Origin: Rhodeus uyekii | Lineage: Eukaryota > Chordata > Actinopteri > Cypriniformes > Acheilognathidae | Reading direction: 5' to 3' | Length of the DNA stretch: 64,000 nucleotides | Assembly (NCBI GenBank): GCA_037043235.1 | Contig: JAWRVZ010000016.1 | Span: 2,413,001 to 2,477,000 of the forward strand | Shown here: piece by piece, positions 43,298 through 57,044 of the stretch | Numbering within the stretch: position 1 is the stretch's first letter | Layout: every line of letters starts with the position of its first letter | Notes under the pieces: generated by a model | Databases searched by the model: none | What the model was told of the DNA's origin: nothing | Seen by the model: only the letters and a program-made list of their open reading frames with translations | Program-made: the position numbers and the translations under genes

Positions 43298-45227
43298 CAT
43301 GAGCGCCCAGGCCGATTGTGATGTGTGGATTGGGTAGTATTATTACGGATGTAAGCTGGTTTAAATACATTTATGAACTTATATTGTCCTTGAAGAGAGA
43401 GAGACGCTGAATTTCTAAGATGAGCATAGGAATGCACCTTATTTGTGTGTGATAAGACAATTATTGCAGTATTACACAAATAACACCATGGGGTTGCTTT
43501 TTTTTAAACTCAAATACTTAATGACAAGTGTAAAATTACACAGCATAATTCCCAAAAAAGCAGAGAAACCTGCTAAATAAATTGTAATTATTGTTGATAC
43601 TCCATCTTCATTTACTCACCCTCAGGTCGTTTCAAATTCAGAAGACTTATTCATCTTCAAAACATTAGATGAAAGTCCATTCCACCAAAGTCAATAAAGA
43701 AAAAAGAAAAAGAAAAAAAAAGTAATTTATATGAATCAAGGGGTTTAAATCAAATCTTTTGAAGAGACAATCATTTTATATGATGAACATTAAATTCACA
43801 CATATAGCTCATCTATTATGGTAAATAGAAGCTCAATCGTACTTAACACGAGAGAACCACTGAGGTTTGTTCTAGTACGTCAATAAAGCTCAGTTGAGCT
43901 TCTGTTTACCATATTTGATTTGCTCACCAATCGGAGTAAATGTCTGTTTTCTTTTTTGGGTAATTAACACTTTAACTAACATACAGAGCTGGAAAATACA
44001 TCAATAAACCAGATGCCTCCGCTTATCCTTGGGTAGTCGATCGACGTGTATTTATTTATTCATTCTTTCACTCGGCATCACATTTACTGCATTTTTGGCA
44101 TTAATGTTTGGCCCAACTCTGTACATGGAGAACCTAAGCATACATGTGGGGATTTATTCATTTTAGTGTGAAAATACAGAAGTTAATGGCTTTCTGTCAT
44201 CTCTTATATCGGAAAAGAAAACACTGTGCTTAAGGCTATGGCAAGTTACGGTCATACTGTAAAAGGAAGAAGTACTTCCTGATAATAAAACTTATCTATG
44301 TAAAACTTTCTGAAGGCTGGTTTTGAAACTTGCACTGGTTTACAACTAAAGAAAAGTGATTATAAAATGTCGAGAGAACGTATGACATCCACCTGTTATA
44401 TAGAACAAAACGAGTATCTGCAAACTACATGACTTCAAGATACTGTGACTGGCGTCTCTAAACATGGCAAGATGCTGTGATCCATTTCCAACCGCCCAGC
44501 ATGTCCTCAAGACCGGCCCTGAAGAAACTGCACTGCCCTCATCCAACAACAAATGTAGTGATGATACATACAGCACAGCTGTCCTGAGCGTTTGTAACAT
44601 AACTCGAAATAAAAAGACATAAAACACTGTGGGTGAAAAATACTTGCTCACGTAGTAAAAACAAAAATAAAAACTGGAATGCTAGAAATGGCCTTGTGTT
44701 TCTGTCCATATTCTTTCACTTCCTGTGTCTCAACAGCATGGTCAGAATCACGTAGGTTTCTCGGTAAGTCAGTCCACCTTAGGAGATATCATCTCCACCG
44801 CTGGGCCACCACGTGTAGTGTCCACGTCAAAGGGAGGGCGAAATCCATGATTCTCCGAATGGCTCTCTCCACTAAATGTAGTCTATGAGTAGGAGAAGGC
44901 TTATGGGTCGTATAAGGCAAGGGATTGAGGAACAGTCTGAAAATGGCTTTCCCATACAAAACTTGGGCAAAATCCCAAGTCTCCTTAACCATGACCTTTC
45001 TGGGCACCCCTACTGTTTAAATACTAGTCCTCAAGAGTCTCAAATACTGACTTGTAAGACATTTGGGAGAGTGTAGATTGTAAACGGAGTGAATAACGGC
45101 TGAAGTCACTTAACCCCATGATCTTGAAGATTAGTACCCTTTGGGTAAAGGAGGCATGAAAAGGAGTCATAAGGAACTTTGGGACAGGATCGACTCGATG
45201 TTGGCCCAAATCAAACGTCTCAGCATG
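43298..45227. other. Converging 3' ends of tsen15 and C1orf21
   Basis: Both genes end here tail-to-tail. No coding exon was recognised. The 44679-45227 part is less AT-rich and open on the minus strand (44789-45007), but it lies directly downstream of the C1orf21 stop and is most simply its 3' UTR. Confidence 0.5.
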
Positions 45228-48200
45228 CTATGTCATGTCCTCGTCCTCCGAGCAGTAGTCCCGTCCCTGTAAAAGTAAAAGTACCTCTGAATAAATGGCG
45301 AATCATCTTTCCTGTCAGTTGTGGATATTCTGAACATTTGTAGCAACAAACCATTTGAAATCTTCTACCTCATGATCTACTGGCCAGCATTGGTTTTGTA
45401 AACATTTGATTTCAGAAACATGCTGTTGAGATGAATGTAATAAAGTGTTATCAACCTTATTTTGAAGTCTTTCAGACAAAAACGTTGAAAGCTCAACTAA
45501 TCATGTGACATTTTCAACCTTGTATAATGTTCTTCTGGTGGACCGATGCGAGTTAGTTAAATCAATTGACAAAATAGAGTTTCTAAATAATCTCTAGGTC
45601 CAATCCTTGAAATTGATTGGCTGAGTGGTGTTCCAAGATTATAAACCACAGTACTGGGACTTTTCACTGTTTCTCTCTGATTGATTGTGCGTTCCAGACA
45701 AGACTGTCATTTTGTGTATCAGTAGTGGGAATTTTCCCCCTCTTTCTCCAGGTTTCTTTAGGTGCGTACTATGCACATGCACAGTTTGGAAAGTACATGT
45801 TCACATTTTCTGAGAAATGTTTTGCCTGCACAAAACTCGCAACTACAATGCTAACAGCGCTAACCCTAGTAATGCTAACCCTTATAATGAGTCCTACTGT
45901 CTATGCTGGATGCAGTGTGACATGATAAATCCCAAACCGTAAACTGACACCTCATTCTATTTCTCACGTACTTCATGCACTTCCGCTACTTGTTATAAAG
46001 GCACGGACACAGAGTAAGGTGTTCGGTTCTGATGACTATGTGGTTGCTAGGGCCAATTCAAAATAGCCCATCTCAAAGTCTCTAAGGCTACGTTCACTGC
46101 GAGCCTTGGAACTTAGTTCTGATTTATTGCTCAGATCTGATTTTTTTTGTATAGCTGTTCAAATTGTCGTCTTAAATGTTGCCAATATCAGATTTCGGTT
46201 TGAACAGATCATGGTCCTGAACTGACCCTTACACGCAAAAGTACGATAAAAAGATGTCACACAGCACGCTGTCATACAGGAGTGTAAACAGACAAGATTA
46301 TCGTATTTCCCCGCATATAACCCGCGGGCTATACCAGATTTTAAAAACCCCGCAGGGGGGTGCGGGCTATATCACAATTTTTTTACACGTAATAATATTT
46401 CAATATATTTGTTACGTAAGGTTGTTTTTTTTGCGGTATTTTCTTTCTTTTCTTCTTTCTTGTGAGGGTTGTTGCTTCTGGCACTTGTACTATCACCTGT
46501 CAATCATGCAAGAAGACGTGATTGGCTGTGCTGCCATGAGGGCGGGCTCTTCTCATCTCATCCGATGATCAACACCTGTAGAATCGCTTCTTAAGGGACG
46601 AGAGCGGGAGAGACTGCTTTTTCTTTTTGTTCTGATTCTGACTTGTGTTTGTTTTCTTATTGTTTGAATTTCACGCACAAGCACTGCGTACCGAGCCTGA
46701 ACAGTTACGGATAACTGACGTCATGCAAGAAACATTCGAAATTCGAAATGTGAACTTAAAAGTGCATCAATCTATGGGTGCGGGTTATATGAGGGTGCGG
46801 GTTATACCAAGAATTTTTTGCACAAAACCCACGGGCTATATGAGTGTGCGGATTATCTGCATCTACAGGTTATATGCGCAAACATACGGTAGTCATTACG
46901 CATTTATTAATAGCGTGATCTGCTGTGGAAGCCAGCTAATTTATGCACAGACAATATATAAAAAACTAAAGTTGAGAATATGAAAAAAGAGCAGTTTTTT
47001 AAAAATGTATGATACCCATGTATCCTCATGTTTTACTTGAATATAGAGCTGTCACGTAACACTTATGAATTCTGACATCACTGTCCTTCGTTAACTACCT
47101 TTCTCAATTGTCTTGATAACGTCGGGTATGTAAATTCTGCACTCATGGAAATCTAGAGTGACGTAACAGTCGCATGAATTCCAATATGACTGTTCAGACT
47201 ACGTTCGCATTGCAAAACATCTGACCTGTATTTTTGTACCACATTTGGAAATGGCCTAAATCACCATAGAAAAGATCAGATTCCACATGGTTTGTGCTGC
47301 TCACAGTGTCATAAACAAAACAGATCTGAGTCACATGTGAGCAAAAAAAATTGGATTTGGCCAACATTTACCTAAAGTCTGAAAGTAGCCAAAATTATTC
47401 TGGTGCCTTTGACAAAAAATGTCAAATTGCTTAAGGCCAAGTCACACACCAATGTGGACAATCACCAGATTACAGCACGTCACTCCAAAAAATGCAGATT
47501 CAACATGTTCAATTGCCAAGAAACACGCACAGTCCAATGGCAACAGAAACAGACGAGATAACACACTGATCCGACAAATCCCGGCGGTCTCTGTTGTCGT
47601 TGGCCGACCGGTCAGTGCAGTGTGAATTGGCCTTTAGAAAAGTAATAGCAGACCCCTCCTAAACAAGCTGCATGGTTTGAGATATATCCATAACAAATAG
47701 TGCAGGGTGAATCGCCAATGTCTGGTTTAGCCCAAATGATACTTCGATTTTTCTAACTGCACATACACTTTTGTTCATCCAAAAGATGGCAACTCTTCTC
47801 GGCCACAGTCGAATAAGTAAACTGAGACAGAACAACAACATCTTTATCCAGTATCTGTAGTAGTGTGTATCAAATGGAGTGTACTTTGAAAGATCATCGC
47901 TGCGTCCGAAATTGTACACTCAGTAGTAGGTACTAAAATTACAGCTGCTCTACAGTATGGAAGTAGCCATATTCAGGCACGGCGTTTATTTTCAGCTGTA
48001 TGTGTATGCTTGTGTCAAAACTGGAGTATACTTTGGACTTCAGTGCATGCGTACAGCTAAATGAATAGCCAATCAAAGTATACACCATTTGATAGTGTGA
48101 GTACCTTGAGTACCGGTACACATACCTTTTCAATCTTCTCATCCAGCATCCTGAAGAACTCCTGCTGGCTCTCTGAAGAGTGGATACTGAGGAACAGTCA

Positions 48201-50042
48201 AGGCTTGGTGAACATCTCATTGGTGGCCATCTCTCTATTACTGAATACTCAAGAGCTATAAACTAAACACAAACTCACCTTATCTTATTACTATTTCCGG
48301 TGGCATCTTTATGCCTGCCTTTGTGCAAAAATGTGCTCTTTTCCTGAAACACATACAAGAGGAAAAATGTATGTTCTTCAGGATGATTATTTGGAAATAC
48401 TTACCCTGGGTTTCACAGACAAGGTGTAAGCCTGGACTAAAATGCATATTTGGGCCGTTTTAACTGAAAACAACTAACACTGTTAAAATATGTCAGTGCC
48501 ATTATTTTGTTTTTTTCTAAGGCACAACTCTAAAAGCTACTTAGATGCCTTAAACTAAGAGCTTAATCCAAACCCTGTCTGTGAAACCAGGCCATCATGT
48601 ATAAATCTTTACCAAGTTCTCCTGGTTTCGTGTGTTTGTCCGGTCTTCTTCTCCATGCATGTACTTCACCTTCTCAACTCCTTTCACTTTATACTCATCT
48701 ACAACACAGAAAGAGCCCACTAGAAACAGGATTCATAATCCATTTTACATGACTAATTATGTGCCTTTTCTGATTTAAGCATGACATTCAACAAAAAAAT
48801 AGGACGGGACCTAAATGTATGTTTGTAGTAGATTATGGATAATTAACCCTCCTGCAGAACCACCAATATCCACAAAGTTTTGGTTTCTAATGGATCATGT
48901 GCAATAAAACCAGGAACTAAATAGTAAACGTCGACTTTCTATAATCTTGACTTTAATATTACAGTGATTCCTCGTTTATTGCGGTTAATGTGGACAGGAA
49001 CCCCCGCAAACAGGTGAAAATCCGCAAAGTAGGATCAGCCAATCAGCTCAATCCACTCGTGCTCTCATTGGTCGATCTCACACCGGGAACCAATCACGGG
49101 TCTTGTCTGAGTGCTGTGGGCGTGTACAAAGCCTCAGAGAGTTTCTCTCTTTGTCTGGCATCCTGGGAAACCGTTTCTCTCGCATCACGATGAAACAACG
49201 CTGCTTTCCTCAATACAACTGCAGATGTGGCGGTATTTTAGAATTTTTATTTTTTTATGAATATTTTTGAAAAATCCGTGATACACTGAGACCGCGAAAC
49301 TTGAAGTGGCGAGGGATTACTGTACTTGTTCAAGGCCCACAAGAACCAGGCTTGACCTGTCATCACTGTTTCAAGGACAGTTAAATCCAGGTTACTCCAG
49401 AGGGGATTGTCTCTAATAGCTAAACTGTAATTCACTTTGAATAAAAGCATCTGCTAAATCACTACTTACACTAATAGAACAGTAAAAACTGCTTTGTTAT
49501 ATAATGTATTCCCCCTGCGGGACCGCCAAGAACTTCAAAAATATACCACCTGGTCCTCAAGTTCATTTTTCCTCTTCAAATGTACAGCGGCACTAGAAAT
49601 TGTCAATATATAATTAATTACAAGAATTAGAATTTAGTTTTAGATGAAGTACATGTATATAAACTAAATAAACCACCAAAGTAAAGTGTTTCACGCTCCT
49701 TAAAGCTGCATTTGCTTATTTAATAAAAAAAATACAAAATGTATAATATTGTGAAATATCGCAAAAAATGTCATTTATTCCTGTGATAATAAAGCTGTTG
49801 TTTTTTTTAGCAGCCATTATATCAGTCTTCAGCATCACTAGGGTTCGGTTTGCTACCTTAATATACAGTCGACTCAAGAGCCAGGAATTAAGTTCAACTC
49901 TGGCTATCATCATAACATGAAGATGTGTGACCACACATCTGGGACACTGACCGGAGAAGGCATCTCCGTTGCTGTAGGCCTTACCCCGGCCCTCTTCATC
50001 ACTGGGTACAGATGACAACTGCTTGGCTGAGGTGCAGCCCAT
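45228..50042 (-). CDS. c1orf21: C1orf21 homologue, predicted myristoylated small protein
   Basis: Coding exons in transcript order: 49952-50042, 48613-48698, 48279-48343, 48126-48186 and 45228-45266, with GT-AG borders and matching phases, encode 113 aa (human C1orf21 is 121). The function of the family is not established. The N-terminus MGCTSAKQLSSV has Gly2 and Cys3, a typical N-myristoylation plus palmitoylation site, so membrane attachment is likely. Conserved segments are GRGKAYSNGD, DEYKVKGVEKVKYM, RNQENL, and ESQQEFFRMLDEKIEKGRDY followed by an acidic end (CSEDEDMT). The middle (exon 48279-48343) is poorly conserved. Upstream non-coding exons are probable but were not identified; an acceptor-like site (GGAGCAG) precedes the ATG exon near 50095. 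Next to tsen15, as in human. Confidence 0.92.
46086..47392. mobile_element. Non-autonomous DNA element, interrupted by a Tigger-like MITE
   Basis: The left end GGCTACGTTCACTGCGAGCC and the right end, read in reverse, GGCTACTTTCAGACTTTAGG are imperfect inverted repeats. Both halves share the CAGATCTGA motif. A separate MITE (46302-46889) splits it. It lies in the last C1orf21 intron. The superfamily is undecided. Confidence 0.5.
46302..46889. mobile_element. Tigger-like MITE with CGCATATAACC ends
   Basis: CGTATTTCCCCGCATATAAC at the left mirrors CGTATGTTTGCGCATATAAC from the right. TA lies at the insertion points. Subterminal GCGGGYTATA motifs repeat at both ends. No transposase frame is evident. 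Confidence 0.7.
47431..47636. mobile_element. PIF/Harbinger-like MITE
   Basis: AGGCCAAGTCACACACC (after 47433) mirrors AGGCCAATTCACACTGC from the right end. The 3-bp TTA flanks both ends (47431-47433, 47634-47636), the duplication typical of PIF/Harbinger. The whole element is 206 bp. Confidence 0.7.
48962..49322. mobile_element. Tigger-like MITE, CAGTRATYCCTCG termini
   Basis: CAGTGATTCCTCGTTTATTG at the left and CAGTAATCCCTCGCCACTTC read from the right are inverted repeats flanked by TA. The 361-bp interior is GC-richer than its surroundings. It lies in C1orf21 between exons 48613-48698 and 49952-50042. Confidence 0.8.
49690..49845 (+). repeat. Dispersed fish repeat copy
   Basis: TTTATTCCTGTGATAATAAA and CAGTCTTCAGCATCAC match the 29620 family. 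It ends about 105 bp from the donor of C1orf21 exon 49952-50042. Confidence 0.6.
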
Positions 50043-52147
50043 CGCCTCACTTTCTCTCCTCTCCTTCCTGCATGGCACTCTCTACTGCACCTGCTCCAAC
50101 AAATACAGGCATGAGCTCACATAGAACTGCAGCAAAAACACAAGCATCGAGAACTCAAATAAAGCAATTTACATAAAGCAAAACAGAATACAACAACATA
50201 GTCGAATGCAGAGCTCAGTCAGTGTATCTACTGAAATACACTCAACTTAACCTTCATATCTGGGTGTGTCACATTTGTGTTTCTTTCTGGTGCGGAGACG
50301 CTGATATGACCTTGGGTTAGTAGGACAGCGGCCTCAGCTGCGGACGCTGGAGTGTTTGGACAGCAGTGAGAACGACAGTTCATGTGGCGAGAAGAGAGTA
50401 GAAATGGTGGGATGAACTGATAAGAAGAAAAGGTTTGTGAAGATTAAGCACGTATAGCACAAACTCAAATAATAGTATTATAGTAAAATAATAATAATAT
50501 TAGTAAATTGTCAGTTTTAAATGTTCTGGACTTAATTTTAATGGTTGAATTCATTTTACTAGTAAATCAAAAAGCAAACCTAATTACTCAAAATCATAAA
50601 ACATATAAAAATGTAACAATTAAGCCTATGAAGAGTTTAAGTTTTCTTCTCAAATTTCATGTTCTTCCTTCCAAACTCTGGTTTCAATTTTAATGGTTTA
50701 ATTATATTTAATTATATATTCATAAAACTTAATTACAAACATTTGTGTTACATTTTAAATACATTAATCTTTTAATGTAATCAAATTAAAATGTCAAAAT
50801 TCCTTCCCAAACAAAGTTTACTGTTAAAATTGAAGTAATTGTGATTCCCTAAAAAATAGTTAATAATTGTATCATCATTACTTTGAGGAGTACATTCTAA
50901 TGTAGAACAGAAATATATTTCTGTCACAGTTTCTTCAAGATAAACCAAACTTTTATTTTGCCGGCTTATTTATTAAAAATAGGGCCTTGTTTATTGTTTA
51001 TTAAACCCAAGGCAGATTCCTTGCCTAGTCATTCAATGACTAAACTGTTTCTGTGCATGAAGTTTCCTCCAAAGGTTTCCTTTTAGATTATGTCTAATGA
51101 TCAAAAACAAATTCAAGTGAACTTAACCAGAGACTTTATATAGCGGAGATGAATCACAGAAATTACAATGAATGGGGGAAAATGAACCGCCCAATAGAGA
51201 GTTGCAGGATTGGTTTCTAAAACCTGTCCTGAAGCCAATGGGATTTTTTGAACGGGTTTCTGGTTAACAAGTCATAACATTTCTTGAGAAAATATATTTC
51301 ATAAAATTCATCAGTACTGATGAAAACGTGGTTGAATGAGACTACAGAACTTGGCTGAGGACATGAAATGCCATTACGTCAAACAGGAAAACTCATCTAC
51401 ACATTACCACATTTACAGCCTTGTAAAATACCCTAATTAAAACTTTACCACTTGAAAATTTTAAAAAGATAAAAAATGTGTCAGAAACTTCGTAATGGTG
51501 ACACATAAGTCATTCAAGAGTGGTATTTCAAAAGCTCATTTATGACCTAACTTGACCGTTTACTTATGGTAAATTTCAAATGATACTGTGTACTCGGAAA
51601 TAATTAAATAGTGTAGAGTGAGTGGGGTGGGGGGGGGGGGGGTTGTGTTGGGGAGTTCCCCCATATAGAAAATGAAAATAAATTTTAAAAAGCAAGAATA
51701 TTATTTTTATTTTACTGAAGACCTTTTTTAATGGCTTCAGGGTCGGCACCAGGGCACTTGATTTTTCATTGGAGTCAGTGGGAGGATCGTGGATGTCTCC
51801 CTCGGTTAAAACAGTGGTCCTATGGGACAACGTCAGTCTTTGTACTTAAAAATGTTGTATTTAACTCAGTACCACTTGCCTTTTCTTTGTAATTTTAGAA
51901 ACATATATCAGCAATTTCTCAATGACAATCCCAAAAATCCCTACACCATTTTTTCCCCTAGCATTGAAACTGTTTATATATATATATACTTGAGTTAAAA
52001 CTAAATATGCCATATTCCTATTCTTTTTGACACATTCTAGTCGGTTTAGTTTATGTACGAGGATGGCAGTCAAACTGCATGCCATTAGAAAAAGAGAGTA
52101 GAAATGGTGGGATGAATTAATAAGACAAAACACGTTTGTAAAGATTG

Positions 52148-52182
<35 letters not shown>

Positions 52183-52240
52183 TTTGACTTTTTCAACGTG
52201 GCAATCAGTGTAAAACAATTGCTCTGGCAAAGACCTTTCC
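50043..52240. other. C1orf21 upstream region or 5' intron
   Basis: AT-rich sequence with no recognised exon. It includes a G14 homopolymer (51629-51642), AT dinucleotide runs (51979-51988, 52149-52172), and two related ~60-bp segments at 50391 and 52089 (see findings). Confidence 0.45.
51620..51653 (+). repeat. G-rich tract, G-quadruplex candidate
   Basis: GGGG, then a run of 14 G's, then GGGG, separated by short spacers; a plausible intramolecular G-quadruplex on the plus strand. Confidence 0.6.
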
Positions 52241-53014
52241 AACTGCTCGAAGACGTCATTTCTGGTGCACGAGCGTCATCTAATCGGGGCCGCGCATGAG
52301 CAGGTCCAGCTGGAGCTCGGCGCATAAAGGGCCCTTGTGTGCCATCAGAAGAGCGACAGCCAATCCAGTGAGGCTGAACTAATCGCTTTCCGAGCCGAGA
52401 GCCGTGAACTCACACCGCACAGCTCAAAACAAGCGACGACTGTTCCCAGCACACACGAAACACGAACAATATTCATCAGAGCAAACCTGGGCTTCCCTTC
52501 TCAACCAACACCGCATCAGCAGCAAACGAGCGATGTGGGCTAGCGAGCTTGAATCATCATCATAATCATCATTATTATAACAATAAACACTTCGTTACGA
52601 ATCCTTAAACAAGCACACGATCGTGCGCAGACACAGGCTAGCGCTAACGCGCATCAGCAACACTGTACGCGTTTCGTTGGTAACGATCACCAGAACAACA
52701 ACAACAACGGTCGCAACGCCAAGGTACATTTGGCTCCGAATTATTCACATTATGCACGTAGAATAGGGTATGGGCGCAATAAAGCTCTGTATGCTGCTAA
52801 TCTTACCTTGAGTGCAGATGCAGAGTTTAATCGCGCTGTTCGTGATCGGGGAAAAGCGCTCGAGCGGGATCAACGGGATTCAGATCAGCCGGGAATAATC
52901 GACACGGAGTCATCGAGCGAGGCGATCAGAGTGCGCAGACAGAAGCAGTCGAGCGCGAGCAGGTCAACGGATGTCTTGATTGATTGGATGAAAAAACATG
53001 TTTCAAGACGTTAA
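52240..53014. promoter_or_regulatory. CpG-richer region, possible promoter
   Basis: This is the most CpG-rich stretch between C1orf21 and sec22b. It has a TATA-like GCGCATAAAGG (about 52319), a CCAAT core (about 52360) and many CG dinucleotides. It may be the distal promoter of C1orf21, firing leftwards, or the start of an unannotated transcript. The long plus-strand frame at 52730-53014 has no ATG start, so I do not call it a protein. Confidence 0.35.
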
Positions 53015-53605
53015 ATATATCTGTTTGACATTAACAGACTGATTGCTCGTTTGTAAAAAAATTTTTTTTTAAAGACTGTTGTACATTTATGACTGAAAAT
53101 GTTTCTTTATTTATGGTATATCCTTCAAAGCGGATTTATTAACCAAACGCCTATAGGTGTCATGCTTCATTATTATTTAACTGACTCACTAACCCATTCC
53201 TAAATGTATTCCTGTACAAAATATTGCAGATAAAAAAATCGTTGGGGATAAAAGTTGTGGTTATAAATGAGCCTCAAGTAGCAAGTGCTTGTTGGTAGAA
53301 TTTATAGAGTTTAATTGAAAGTTTTTCATTTTTATAACCGCAGATTAAAGAAATGCTATGTCACCCAGATGAGAGGAATTATATTAAGAGATTATAGTCC
53401 AAATATGAAAAAAACACCCAGTTGAAAATATAATCTAAACCAGATTATTTTTTAAATATTGTTCAGAGAGCTAAAGCCGGTGAAATTCAGACCACCTTCA
53501 TCATATGAATTTAATATAGCTGATTACTTAATGTAGTGAACTTTATTTTAACATTTGTACAGGTGTATCTAATAAAGTGCCCGGTGAGGATACATTTAAA
53601 TGTTT

Positions 53606-53680
53606 TACATTTATGCGTTTGGCAGAAACTTTTATCCAAAGCGACTTGCATTGCATTCAGGATACACTTCGACATTGTGT
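53606..53680 (-). mobile_element. SINE 3' body fragment
   Basis: TTTGGCAGAAACTTTTATCC, then AAAGCGACTTGCATTGCATT, is the reverse complement of the 8401 SINE body. It directly precedes a GA/GT microsatellite, a common position for repeat-seeded slippage. Confidence 0.7.
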
Positions 53681-53690
53681 GCGTGTGTGT

Positions 53691-53739
<49 letters not shown>

Positions 53740-53758
53740 TGTGTGTGTGTGTGTGTGA
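53691..53758. repeat. (GA)n(GT)n compound microsatellite
   Basis: About 21 GA units followed by about 11 GT units, some 330 bp upstream of the sec22b start codon. Confidence 0.95.
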
Positions 53759-53884
53759 GGTACAGGATTGCACACAAATCCTATAAATGTAAACACATAA
53801 CACTACTACCTTTTATAGTTGTGTGTTTCTTTTTCTGGTCTATTTAAAATAGTTCTAATTTTCTAGAATTGGTGTAATATTCTT

Positions 53885-54090
53885 TTCTAACATGACTGAA
53901 TGTCGGAACGCGAAAGCCGGAGATAATTAGAGGTAACACACACACCCTGTTTCCGGCCAGCTCATCTGAACTCTGCTGTTAGTGCAGATGTGTCACTTAG
54001 TTCAAATGTGTCACTTTACGCCAGCCCGTCAAATAATCAATCTCTCCACTTTAAAATAGACAGAAATTAAGCGTGAAGACAACAGCCAGA
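53885..54090 (+). promoter_or_regulatory. sec22b promoter and 5' UTR region
   Basis: ETS-type cores (GCCGGAGA at about 53916 and TTTCCGGCC at about 53950) lie 140-175 bp upstream of the sec22b ATG in a locally GC-richer stretch without a TATA box. The start site is not fixed. Confidence 0.4.
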
Positions 54091-56485
<2,395 letters not shown>

Positions 56486-57044
56486 ACACACATGACAAAT
56501 TCAAGCAGAAATTCTCAGGGCCTCGTCACAAAAATTGTTCAGACACCAAAGAGTCTGTTCTGGCCTTAAGGTTGTGTCTGTTTGAGACACTGAATGTAGC
56601 GTTAGTCAAGTTCACGATGCTGCTGTTGGTACCTTGCTTTATTTATAATCAGTGGAAGGTGTTAATTATGTACTTGTTGTCTTCATTATGTTCATAACAG
56701 AGCTATGCAAAGTATATATGGTGTTTATATCACATCTGTTCCTGGTGTTGAAACAATTATTCATCTTTGTTGGGGGATATTTTTAGTGCCCACTGTGTTA
56801 AATATTTTTAATTTGTAAAATGTGAAGGTTTTTAAAGAACATGTTGACAAAAAAACAAATGGTTTGTTTACAAATGATTCAGACAAAATACATAAATGCT
56901 TTAATTCACTCAAGTTTCAAAGATGACAAATGGTCACTGATGTCTGACAAGGTATATACACGTTTGTTTTCAATGAATTACTAATGAACAGCTGCTCGAT
57001 GCATTACCCAGTTCTGTTGGAAATCCAAATGTATATTTGGAGAT
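56486..57044. other. Convergent 3' ends of sec22b and imp3
   Basis: Only ~560 bp separate the two stop codons, so both 3' UTRs must lie here and may overlap. No canonical AATAAA stands out on either strand near the centre. Confidence 0.5.

Noticed and set aside
44789..45007. Minus-strand 72-codon frame near the C1orf21 stop
   Set aside because: It lies just downstream of the C1orf21 stop codon in transcript direction, has no splice-supported start and no family match; most simply 3' UTR.
49716..50078. Extended N-terminus for the C1orf21 protein (PCRKERRESEA before MGCTS)
   Set aside because: The upstream codon is GTG rather than ATG, and the MGC start with a myristoylation-type N-terminus is conserved in the family.
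52730..53014. Novel 94-aa protein gene
   Set aside because: The frame begins with TTG, contains no ATG before its last residues, and matches no family; kept only as an unexplained CpG-rich region.
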